A DNA stretch of 5,393 nucleotides from Methanobacteriota archaeon (GCA_018623995.1 JAAZUV010000108.1:1-5393); one strand, 5' to 3'. Shown: positions 1-5,193, counted from the stretch's first letter. Made by a program: numbers and translations. Notes: generated by a model not told the origin, from the sequence alone.

Positions 1-240
1 ACAATGGATTCTGATGGCGACGGTGTGGGTGATAATGCAGACCCCGAACCGGGCAACCCTGATGTTCGAACTCCACAGGACATCAGTGTAGAAATCAGTG
101 ATACTTCAAGTTACATTCTCGCTGGAGCGATTGTTTTTCTTGCCCTCGTGATTATTTTTGTTAGGCGAAAGGCACCTCCACAAGTTATTGACTCATCAGC
201 TTATGTCTCTCAGGATTCCATGTGGAATGATGAAAATTGA
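1..240 (+). CDS. C-terminal end of a membrane-anchored surface protein with a calcium-binding repeat (5' truncated)
   Basis: The reading frame is open from base 1 and stops with TGA at 238-240, so only the last 79 residues are visible and the start lies outside the window. Near the left edge is the 12-residue loop DSDGDGVGDNAD. Its acidic residues alternate as in thrombospondin type 3 and dockerin-like calcium-binding repeats. A Pro/Asn-rich linker follows, then one hydrophobic segment (ILAGAIVFLALVIIFV) ending in RRK, and a short polar tail. This topology fits an extracellular protein held by a C-terminal membrane helix with the basic end inside. Asp-rich repeat proteins of this kind are common in marine archaea and bacteria. 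Specific function cannot be read from this fragment. The next gene on the strand begins 436 bp downstream with its own promoter. Confidence 0.8.
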   Translation, partial: TMDSDGDGVGDNADPEPGNPDVRTPQDISVEISDTSSYILAGAIVFLALVIIFVRRKAPPQVIDSSAYVSQDSMWNDEN

Positions 241-309
241 ACCTGCGAATAAATCGATTTGGCATGTTTACGAGGGTTTCTCCATAATACCCATGTGTAT
301 GAGAAAGTC

Positions 310-371
310 AGCCGCAAGGGTTCGCAGTGGGGCATATTGAACCGTACCCTTGGAATCAGGGATGAGCGGCT
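310..371. repeat. Two nested inverted repeats (possible structured RNA)
   Basis: AGCCGC at 310-315 is the exact reverse complement of GCGGCT at 366-371. Directly inside it, AAGGGT at 316-321 is the exact reverse complement of ACCCTT at 346-351. The 5' arms abut; the 3' arms are separated by 14 bases. A competing pairing is GGTTC (319-323) with GAACC (339-343). Further out, CTGCGAA (243-249) can pair with TTCGCAG (321-327). Overlapping alternatives of this kind can mark a switching or structured RNA, but short pairings also arise by chance and the strand is unknown. Confidence 0.35.
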
Positions 372-397
372 CAAGTTTGAGAATTGAGTTCATTCTC
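370..397. repeat. Overlapping small hairpins next to the nested stems
   Basis: CTCA (370-373) pairs with TGAG (378-381) across a 4-base loop. GAGAAT (379-384) pairs with ATTCTC (392-397) across a 7-base loop. The first hairpin shares bases 370-371 with the outer stem at 310-371 and bases 379-381 with the second hairpin, so the three cannot all form together. Confidence 0.25.
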
Positions 398-508
398 GAT
401 TACAATAATGGCCAGATCAGTTCGCTGTGCGTGGATGAGCGTAGCGATTGCATCCAAAATTGACCGGCAGTTACAGGCTTGGGCGACTCCCCAGCGTCCA
501 CCATCCCT

Positions 509-544
509 TTTTGGCCTCGCAGTCAGCGGGTTTTGTTTCCAAAA
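509..544. repeat. Inverted repeat TTTTGG / CCAAAA with an inner stem
   Basis: TTTTGG at 509-514 is complementary to CCAAAA at 539-544. Inside, bases 516-520 can pair with 526-530 (one G-U pair) around a 5-base loop. Together they would form a two-part hairpin. Function unknown. Confidence 0.25.
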
Positions 545-565
545 TACACGACGTCGCTGCGTCCG

Positions 566-595
566 AACCCCTTTGGGTTTAGACTCACAAGAGTC
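566..595. repeat. Two tandem tetraloop hairpins
   Basis: AACCC (566-570) pairs with GGGTT (575-579) around CTTT. Two bases later, GACTC (582-586) pairs with GAGTC (591-595) around ACAA. Both are perfect 5-bp stems with 4-base loops. They lie about 80-110 bp upstream of the YHYH gene's ATG. Either strand could fold. They could be part of a structured RNA or a terminator-like signal, but there is no adjacent T-run that would make a terminator call firm. Confidence 0.3.
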
Positions 596-638
596 CACCA
601 TTGTTAATTTACTATGAAGCAAAGGTGTGTCAAAAGTA

Positions 639-652
639 GCGAAATTACATAA
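639..652 (+). promoter_or_regulatory. Archaeal BRE + TATA promoter of the YHYH surface-protein gene
   Basis: A purine-rich BRE-like GCGAAA (639-644) sits directly before the TATA-like TTACATAA (645-652). The box is centred about 28 bp before the ATG at 677. Archaeal transcription usually starts about 26-27 bp downstream of the TATA centre, so the transcript would begin at or within a base or two of the start codon. No Shine-Dalgarno sequence lies before the ATG, which agrees with leaderless expression. Confidence 0.6.
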
Positions 653-676
653 GCGGTTCAAAGACATTGGCTGTTC

Positions 677-3082
677 ATGCGTAGGGCAGCACCTGTCTTT
701 TTGTCGGCCATCCTCCTCTTCTCAATCTTAGGCTACATGACCATCTTCTCAATATCCGATGAGGATTCGAATGAGCTTTTCACATGCAATAGTGGGGATC
801 AAATTTCTTTAGAATTGCAAAACGACGGGTTTGAAGATTGTCCAGACAGTTCTGATGAAGATGTCATTGATCATTCGAAGCATCTACATCCCGATCCAGT
901 TTTGGAGGCGATATTGGTGGAGTTTGAAGGTGAACAATTCATCACCGGTAATGTGATTCATGACCACCCAATGGAGGTGCGAATCAATTGGGTTATGCAA
1001 TCTGCAGAGGGTATTTCGAGTGGCGATAATTTGGCTACCGATATGAATGGAACGTGGAGTTTCGATATTGATGTTGAAGATCGTAGTGAAGACATAACAA
1101 TCACATTTCGAGCCCATAATCTTCCCGAAGACACATGGTCTGAGAATCTTACAATAACGATAACCGCAGATATAATCGATGGTTGCACAGATTCTTCTGC
1201 GAACAATTACAATCCAAATGCAAACAACGATGATGGTAGTTGCGATTATGATGAAGATGATGATGGAGTCTTGGATTCTGATGAAATATCTGGTTGTACT
1301 GATTTGACTGCTACCAACTACAATTCTGAAGCGACAGATGATGATGGAAGTTGCGAATATCCCCAAAACAATACGGATGAAAATACACCTCCAACGTGCG
1401 ATGTTGGAAGCAATTTGACCACTGACGTCAATCAAATGGTCTATCTCGATGCAAGCAATTCCAATGATGCAGATGGTGATACGCTGCAAAATCCATCCTG
1501 GCGCGTGGTTGAGGCGCCTGGAGATTCGAGCGCTCTCATTACCAATCCATCCAGTACGATCGCTGAATTTACTCCTGATGTAATTGGAGATTACACGTTT
1601 GAGTTTTACATCGATGATGGTGAAGATTTCTGTAAAGAGATACTCGTTCTGACTGCAGTCATTACCGTTCCAGAACTCACGCCTTCCACTGTGTCACAGT
1701 CGCTTACGAAAGGAACGGAAATGACCGATATTACGTTCTCCAGCATTGGTGGCTACATCGTCACGATGGAAATTCATCCTGAATTGCCCTCAGGTTTGTC
1801 ATTCAATGATCAATCTGGAAGAATAAGCGGTACGCCTAACGAAGCAATGGCTGAGACAATCTTCACAGTGTATGCGAACAATTCTGCAGGGTCTGGAACG
1901 GCATCTGTCACATTGAGCGTTATTGAGCAAGGGTATGATGTCACAGATTTGGCTCAGTTCTGGCTTGATTTCTTCCAGTGTCAAACGACAGATGACCGCC
2001 CATCAGTAGATGATTTGACTACTTCTGCAGTAGAAACTCATCAGTGTGAGGTGTCCATTACGCTCAATGAAACGCATTTGATCATAACAACAAATGGACT
2101 GCCAAATCATGATTTTGAATCGACATTAGCATGTTCTCAGGCGGGTGATTGTGCCACTGCTCAATCCTACACGTGGTCAATTCCTCGAAGTCCAGTCAAC
2201 GATACCACTGGTGGTCACGACAGTACAAACTGCCCAGAAGCTAATGGTGACAAAGAATGTGCTCCGGATAGGGGTGCTGTCGCTGTTTCGATAAACGGAG
2301 TCCCCATTTATGGTCCAGAAGATGGGCCCGGAGGTGATGCAGTGGCTGCTGAACATGGTGCTTACAATGAGGACCGACAACCGATTGAGTTAGGGATTTG
2401 TCATGGGCATGCTGCGCAAGGCGGAACATATCACTATCACGCAGATGGGAATTGCATGCATTGGCACCCTGAAAATGGGGAATCGATTGAGAACGACTAC
2501 GATGAGTCAACAATTCAAGCAGTTGCCCAGAATACCTATGATGGCAATCATTCGAAGGTGATTGGTGTTGCATATGATGGCTATCCAATCTACGGATTTT
2601 GGGGCTATGATGATCAAATGAACGTAGTGGAGATGAAAAGTTCATACCGATTGAAAGCTGGAGAAACTGGATACAACGGAATTGATTCTTATGAATACGT
2701 CGAAGGCTTAGGGGATCTCGATGTTTGTAATGGTCACTTCGGCCCAACTCCGGACTTTCCTCAGGGAATCTATCACTATCACACCACGATGCAGAATGGT
2801 GATGGGGAGATGGGATTCCCTTACTTCTTGATTTGTTACCATGGTGAAGCCGATATGTCAAGCGATGCAGGTGCTGGCCAAGGTGGAGGCGGGGATGACC
2901 CTTGTGCTGGATATGGCGAAACTTGGGGGCCAGGTATTGGGCCACCACCGCCCGGATGTGAAGGTGGCCCAGGAGCACAATTGGAGGACGTTGAATATGC
3001 ATCAACAGCAGTTCTTTCTCCTTACGCGACAATCTGGATTGTTTTGTTCATATTCACACTGATGACCAGGCAAAGAAATTGA
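677..3082 (+). CDS. Membrane-anchored multidomain surface protein with a YHYH domain
   Basis: The 801-residue protein starts with a signal peptide (residues 1-26: MRR, then a hydrophobic core). Domains follow in order: a degenerate LDL-receptor-A-like repeat (about 36-62, ending DCPDSSDED); a beta-rich stretch (about 72-165); two GCTD...DDGSC repeats (169-191, 206-228) around the EF-hand-like loop 192-203; a PKD-like domain (about 238-330); a putative-Ig domain (about 333-416, with LPSGLSF and ISGTPNEA); and a large YHYH domain (about 424-723). The last has two YHYH motifs (585-588, 699-702), paired GVPIYG/GYPIYG and ICHGH/VCNGH motifs, and ten cysteines. A Gly/Pro-rich linker (about 731-765) leads to a C-terminal membrane helix (about 776-796). 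It should face outside. The YHYH family has no established biochemical role that I know; the His/Cys-rich motifs suggest metal binding, which is inference. The start is supported by the signal peptide and the promoter spacing. Confidence 0.9.
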   Translation: MRRAAPVFLSAILLFSILGYMTIFSISDEDSNELFTCNSGDQISLELQNDGFEDCPDSSDEDVIDHSKHLHPDPVLEAILVEFEGEQFITGNVIHDHPMEVRINWVMQSAEGISSGDNLATDMNGTWSFDIDVEDRSEDITITFRAHNLPEDTWSENLTITITADIIDGCTDSSANNYNPNANNDDGSCDYDEDDDGVLDSDEISGCTDLTATNYNSEATDDDGSCEYPQNNTDENTPPTCDVGSNLTTDVNQMVYLDASNSNDADGDTLQNPSWRVVEAPGDSSALITNPSSTIAEFTPDVIGDYTFEFYIDDGEDFCKEILVLTAVITVPELTPSTVSQSLTKGTEMTDITFSSIGGYIVTMEIHPELPSGLSFNDQSGRISGTPNEAMAETIFTVYANNSAGSGTASVTLSVIEQGYDVTDLAQFWLDFFQCQTTDDRPSVDDLTTSAVETHQCEVSITLNETHLIITTNGLPNHDFESTLACSQAGDCATAQSYTWSIPRSPVNDTTGGHDSTNCPEANGDKECAPDRGAVAVSINGVPIYGPEDGPGGDAVAAEHGAYNEDRQPIELGICHGHAAQGGTYHYHADGNCMHWHPENGESIENDYDESTIQAVAQNTYDGNHSKVIGVAYDGYPIYGFWGYDDQMNVVEMKSSYRLKAGETGYNGIDSYEYVEGLGDLDVCNGHFGPTPDFPQGIYHYHTTMQNGDGEMGFPYFLICYHGEADMSSDAGAGQGGGGDDPCAGYGETWGPGIGPPPPGCEGGPGAQLEDVEYASTAVLSPYATIWIVLFIFTLMTRQRN
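1181..1360 (+). repeat. Two GCTD...NYN...DDGSC protein repeats flanking an EF-hand-like loop
   Basis: The gene segment encodes two similar units, residues 169-191 and 206-228. Each reads GCTD, then A-x-NYN, then A-x-x-DDGSC and a Tyr, with one Cys near each end. Similar Cys-flanked repeats are common in secreted proteins of marine microbes. Between them residues 192-203 have D, D, D, D and E at loop positions 1, 3, 5, 9 and 12, matching a canonical EF-hand calcium loop. Confidence 0.7.
2297..2782 (+). repeat. Internal duplication within the YHYH domain
   Basis: Residues 541-588 run GVPIYG ... ICHGH ... YHYH, and residues 635-702 run GYPIYG ... VCNGH ... YHYH in the same order. The second copy has a longer insert between the PIYG and CxGH motifs. 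The first copy occupies 2297-2440 and the second 2579-2782. The pattern suggests two related half-domains that could form a pseudo-symmetric site. Confidence 0.65.
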
Positions 3083-3094
3083 ACAAATTCAATT
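3077..3094 (+). terminator. Possible hairpin at the 3' end of the YHYH gene
   Basis: AATTGAA (3077-3083) is perfectly complementary to TTCAATT (3088-3094) with a CAAA loop. The stem spans the TGA stop codon at 3080-3082. It is A/T-rich, so it is weak, and only a short T-run (3105-3108) follows. It could mark the transcript end or protect it. Confidence 0.3.
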
Positions 3095-3104
3095 CCTATG
3101 TGCC

Positions 3105-3114
3105 TTTTGATAAA
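3105..3114 (+). promoter_or_regulatory. TATA-like box of the SMR transporter gene
   Basis: TTTTGATAAA is centred about 26.5 bp before the ATG at 3136, the archaeal TATA spacing for a start at the first codon. No Shine-Dalgarno sequence lies before the ATG. The 53-bp gap after the preceding gene is enough for a separate promoter. Confidence 0.55.
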
Positions 3115-3120
3115 GAATGA

Positions 3121-3135
3121 GTTCTTGGTAAGAAC
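3121..3135. promoter_or_regulatory. Perfect palindrome immediately before the SMR start codon (candidate operator)
   Basis: GTTCTT (3121-3126), spacer GGT, and AAGAAC (3130-3135) form an exact 6-3-6 palindrome ending at the base before ATG. It lies between the TATA-like box and the predicted transcription start, where a bound repressor would block polymerase. Efflux genes are often controlled by dimeric repressors, which bind such sites. No regulator gene is visible in the window. Confidence 0.4.
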
Positions 3136-3474
3136 ATGAGCAAATGGCTGTTTCTCGGTTTAGCTATTTTTTCTGAGGTTGTTGCGACTGCTTCTCTAAA
3201 ATCAACTGAGGGTTTTACAAAATGGGGTCCTTCGATAATTGTTATCGTTGGTTATTGTGCAGCCTTCTATTTCCTTTCACTCACGCTTGATACGATACCT
3301 GTTGGTGTTGCTTATGCTATCTGGTCAGGGGTTGGTGTTGCAACCATCACGATTGTTTCGTATTTCTTGTACGATCAGAAAATTGATGCTGCTGGAATTG
3401 TTGGTATCAGTCTGATTGTCATCGGCGTTGTCGTTCTTCGATTCATGAGTGAAACGGGCGAACTTGCTGGCTAA
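3136..3474 (+). CDS. Small multidrug resistance (SMR) family efflux protein, EmrE/Qac type
   Basis: This 112-residue protein has four hydrophobic helices (about 4-22, 31-50, 57-78, 86-106), the usual size for the SMR family. These proteins act as antiparallel dimers in the cytoplasmic membrane, exchanging protons for cationic compounds such as quaternary ammonium salts. The key residues fall at EmrE positions: Glu14, the proton/substrate site, in FSEVVATASLK; Tyr60 and Trp63 in YAIWSGVG; and the SEGFTKWGPS loop after helix 1. The stretch after Glu14 lacks the Trp usual in guanidinium exporters (SugE/Gdx) and looks like the Qac/EmrE branch, so a polyaromatic or quaternary cation substrate is inferred. 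It has its own TATA box and a palindrome before the ATG. Its stop is 2 bp from the stop of the convergent tspO-like gene. Confidence 0.9.
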   Translation: MSKWLFLGLAIFSEVVATASLKSTEGFTKWGPSIIVIVGYCAAFYFLSLTLDTIPVGVAYAIWSGVGVATITIVSYFLYDQKIDAAGIVGISLIVIGVVVLRFMSETGELAG

Positions 3475-3476
3475 TA

Positions 3477-3884
3477 TCACTTCATTGAGTTGAGCAGATA
3501 TGCGGTATTGATGATTCCTGCAAAGGATACCCAAGCGATGTATGGCCACATCAGTCGTGATGCAAAGGGTACAGCATCGTAAATGAGATAGACGTAACCG
3601 AATGAAAAAACGACCATTCCAACAATCATCAACAGAGAGATGAGGTATTGTTCTGAGTTAAACACGGATGGCCATGCAAGATTAAGGGCGAGTTGGATGA
3701 GGAAACAAGCCACAATCATGTTGAATTGCTGAAGTTCGTCCTGCTTGCTGAGAACAGACGTGAAACTGATGGCGAGCGTTGTGTAGAGAATGGCCCAGAC
3801 AGGACCAACAACCCAACCTGGTGGTTGAAAGAACGGTTCATATTCCGAATCAAAGGTCACTTGATTCGCCCAACCGGGTATCAC
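3477..3884 (-). CDS. TspO/MBR (tryptophan-rich sensory protein) family membrane protein, short form
   Basis: This 135-residue protein carries family signatures: FFQPPGWVVGPVWAILY (18-34), LNLAWPSVFN (67-76) and WPYIAWVSFAGIINTAYLLN (113-132). TspO proteins are normally five-helix membrane proteins of about 150-160 residues that bind porphyrins and cholesterol-like ligands. Here only four helices are evident (about 25-44, 55-75, 80-102, 110-132); helix 1 is missing. The start is GTG at 3884-3882, because the codon just upstream in frame is a TGA stop and no other early start exists. The GTG overlaps the rpoK stop as GTGA and lacks a Shine-Dalgarno sequence, so translation is probably coupled to rpoK. 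A role in tetrapyrrole handling is inference; a heme A synthase gene lies nearby. Confidence 0.8.
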   Translation of the reverse strand: MIPGWANQVTFDSEYEPFFQPPGWVVGPVWAILYTTLAISFTSVLSKQDELQQFNMIVACFLIQLALNLAWPSVFNSEQYLISLLMIVGMVVFSFGYVYLIYDAVPFASRLMWPYIAWVSFAGIINTAYLLNSMK

Positions 3885-4138
3885 TCATCGAGGTGAGGAT
3901 CGATATCGATTGGGATGAGTTCGTTGTCGTACTCATAGACTGCAATCTTGAGTGGGTCGAGAACGAAACGGACGCTTGCTTCTTCAAGTCCGTAGAGGGA
4001 AATAAGTTCGGCCTTGAACTCTTCACGGAGTTCGTCTTCCTTAGCGTAAAGTGGGGCGCCCATTCCGATTTGGAGTGCACGTGCACCGATGATTCGAGCT
4101 CGTTCAAAACGTGTGTGGAGTCGTGCTGGCTTGACCAT
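3881..4138 (-). CDS. rpoK: DNA-directed RNA polymerase subunit K (RpoK, Rpb6 homologue)
   Basis: RpoK is the archaeal counterpart of eukaryotic Rpb6 and bacterial omega, a small subunit that helps assemble and stabilise RNA polymerase. The 85-residue product has the family core TRFERARIIGARALQIGMGAP (9-29), then DPLKIA (61-66) and a final LIPIDI strand (74-79). Two departures stand out: about 31 residues separate GAP from DP, roughly 20 more than I recall in typical archaeal sequences, and the basic RR-x-LP motif expected after the last strand is replaced by DPHLDE. The ATG at 4138-4136 is preceded by AAGGTGA at a 4-base spacing. The upstream thioredoxin gene ends 71 bp before it and the tspO-like gene overlaps its stop, so it sits inside an operon rather than in the ribosomal-protein cluster where rpoK often lies. 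Confidence 0.88.
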   Translation of the reverse strand: MVKPARLHTRFERARIIGARALQIGMGAPLYAKEDELREEFKAELISLYGLEEASVRFVLDPLKIAVYEYDNELIPIDIDPHLDE

Positions 4139-4142
4139 TTTT

Positions 4143-4149
4143 TCACCTT
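4143..4149 (-). promoter_or_regulatory. Shine-Dalgarno sequence of rpoK
   Basis: On the minus strand AAGGTGA lies 4 bases before the rpoK ATG and matches the usual anti-Shine-Dalgarno end of archaeal 16S rRNA. It overlaps the TAA stop (4150-4148) of the small upstream ORF. It is the clearest ribosome-binding site in the window and suggests rpoK is translated from inside a longer mRNA. Confidence 0.6.
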
Positions 4150-4213
4150 ACGACGTAACCGTCGCAGTGTTTCGACTGAGGTCCTGTTCTTCAACCCATC
4201 GGAAGGACATCAT
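4148..4213 (-). CDS. Possible 21-codon ORF coupling the thioredoxin-like gene to rpoK
   Basis: An ATG at 4213-4211 overlaps the thioredoxin-like gene's TGA as ATGA, the common arrangement for translational coupling. A second ATG follows in frame. The product begins MMSFRWVEEQ, has 21 residues, no membrane segment and no motif I recognise. Its TAA runs straight into the rpoK Shine-Dalgarno sequence, so a ribosome finishing it would be placed on the rpoK start. It may be a coupling device or leader rather than a functional peptide, and it may be chance: ATGA overlaps are short and the ORF is tiny. Confidence 0.3.
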   Translation of the reverse strand: MMSFRWVEEQDLSRNTATVTS

Positions 4214-5172
4214 TCGGATTCGTGAACAAGTTCTTTCTGTCTGCGCATCGTTTGGACGTACATGATGAAGGCGGGAATGATGGCTGCTAAGGCCAAGCCA
4301 AAGATGGCAATGGCGAGATCGGACTCGCCGCCTTGACGATCATTTGTCGGGAAGAAGTTGTTCGGGCCTTCATCGACCAAATCATATCCTTGCGAGCTCA
4401 ACGTCGAGGCTCTTGTGAGTGGAATTCGACCTGGTGTTTCGAGCGTGACAACAATGCTCGTCACGTTCTCATCCAACAAATCAGAGATGTTCAATGAACT
4501 CGTGTAGATATGATACGGCATCTCGGTTTCGTTCGTATCGTTGGTGTAATTGAAGACCTCATTTGTCACGTTGGCAAAAGCGTGGTCGGTAACAACGAGA
4601 GGTTGGTCGATGAAGGAATATTCATGCGGGCGGTTTTTCGTAATCCACACGTGAACAACGTGCCCATCGTCAGCTTCCCAGTTGAGGGTGCCATTGGTCA
4701 TGTTCAATTCGAGGAATCCGTTCCATTCTCGAGTAAAGTTGTCCAGCGTTGCTGCAAGTTCGTTTGATTGTGATGGGCCAACAAGAAGCCCTTCTCCGTT
4801 GAGAACGACGTCAGGTACGCCCCAGAAGCCGTAGGTTTCGTACAATCGAATGTTGGAATCTGAGTAGAAGTGAAGATCTGCTGGAGATGGGTGATGTTGG
4901 ATGATGGTCGTATCCGTCCGGTTCAACTCTTTCAGTTCCTGAGACACAAGTTCACAAGGTTCGCACCAATCTGCTGAGAAGTACTCGATGAAATGCGTCG
5001 TTTCTTCGGATGCACATGTCTCGTTACCGAGAACACAATCGACGTCAAACGTACGTACATCGTACATCTTGGCAGGAGCATATTCTCCAAAATGCCCGAT
5101 GTGAGCAGTTGATTGTGAGGAAAGAAGAACCGTCAACAGAAGCGTTGTGAGCAACGCAGCAGTCTTCCTCAT
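4210..5172 (-). CDS. Secreted, membrane-anchored thioredoxin-fold protein
   Basis: The 320-residue product has a signal peptide (about 1-23), a thioredoxin-like domain (about 35-150), a second extracellular domain (about 155-270) and a C-terminal helix (about 285-306) ending in a basic cytoplasmic tail. The thioredoxin domain has the redox motif WCEPC (Cys70, Cys73) after the strand FIEYFSADW, and GVPDVVLNGE with the conserved cis-Pro at 120. A second cysteine pair (46, 53) lies just before it. It should act outside the membrane on thiols or disulfides; partners are unknown. Its middle is Asn/Thr-rich, with eleven N-x-S/T sequons overall, suggesting heavy N-glycosylation. It is divergent from ctaA, and TlpA/Sco-like thioredoxin folds often serve cytochrome oxidase or cytochrome c assembly, so a role there is plausible but inferred. 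It is first in the operon with rpoK. Confidence 0.82.
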   Translation of the reverse strand: MRKTAALLTTLLLTVLLSSQSTAHIGHFGEYAPAKMYDVRTFDVDCVLGNETCASEETTHFIEYFSADWCEPCELVSQELKELNRTDTTIIQHHPSPADLHFYSDSNIRLYETYGFWGVPDVVLNGEGLLVGPSQSNELAATLDNFTREWNGFLELNMTNGTLNWEADDGHVVHVWITKNRPHEYSFIDQPLVVTDHAFANVTNEVFNYTNDTNETEMPYHIYTSSLNISDLLDENVTSIVVTLETPGRIPLTRASTLSSQGYDLVDEGPNNFFPTNDRQGGESDLAIAIFGLALAAIIPAFIMYVQTMRRQKELVHESE

Positions 5173-5193
5173 GGTACGTGGACGCAGGGTCTT

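Larger units (their letters stand above)
241..676. other. 436-bp intergenic region with several inverted repeats, no convincing gene
   Basis: No open frame here looks like a real protein. The longest candidates are two overlapping frames on opposite strands around 371-667, rich in Arg, Trp and Cys and without promoters at the expected distance. What stands out is potential RNA secondary structure: nested stems at 310-371, small hairpins at 370-381 and 379-397, a TTTTGG/CCAAAA stem at 509-544, and two neighbouring hairpins at 566-595. A 9-base direct repeat, GTCCACCAT, occurs at 496-504 and 593-601. An AATAAAT-like box near 248-254 could start a transcript near 279 that would include the stems, but this is weak. 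The right end is the promoter of the YHYH gene. I checked for tRNA T-arms and for RNase P and SRP RNA motifs by eye and found none. Confidence 0.6.

Noticed and set aside
317..343. tRNA-like GGTTC / GAACC elements
   Set aside because: Neither strand gives a T-arm with a 5-bp stem and 7-base loop or an acceptor stem with proper arms; GGTTCAAAG at 656-664 fails the same test.
371..667. 98-codon minus-strand frame in the long intergenic region
   Set aside because: It overlaps the YHYH promoter, has no TATA box at the expected distance, is Arg/Trp/Cys-rich unlike its neighbours, and a plus-strand frame is equally open over it. The C-terminal 30 residues look somewhat protein-like, so a remnant is not excluded; a protein database search would settle it.
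884..1489. 201-codon minus-strand frame opposite the N-terminal repeats
   Set aside because: The Ile/Cys-rich product is the antisense of Asp/Asn-rich codons (GAT, AAT), with no motif or promoter.
1141..2460. Base composition change inside the YHYH gene as a sign of transfer
   Set aside because: Sampled 60-base lines go from 35-38% G+C in the Asp/Asn repeats to 52-55% in the YHYH domain, but amino acid content (GAT, AAT versus Gly, Ala, Pro codons) explains this without transfer.
2241..3032. 263-codon minus-strand frame opposite the YHYH gene
   Set aside because: It lies wholly within a well-supported domain-bearing gene; its His/Ser/Arg-rich composition is what antisense reading of that gene gives.
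3779..4225. 148-codon plus-strand frame over rpoK
   Set aside because: It is antisense to rpoK and the TspO-like gene, both of which have clear family motifs.
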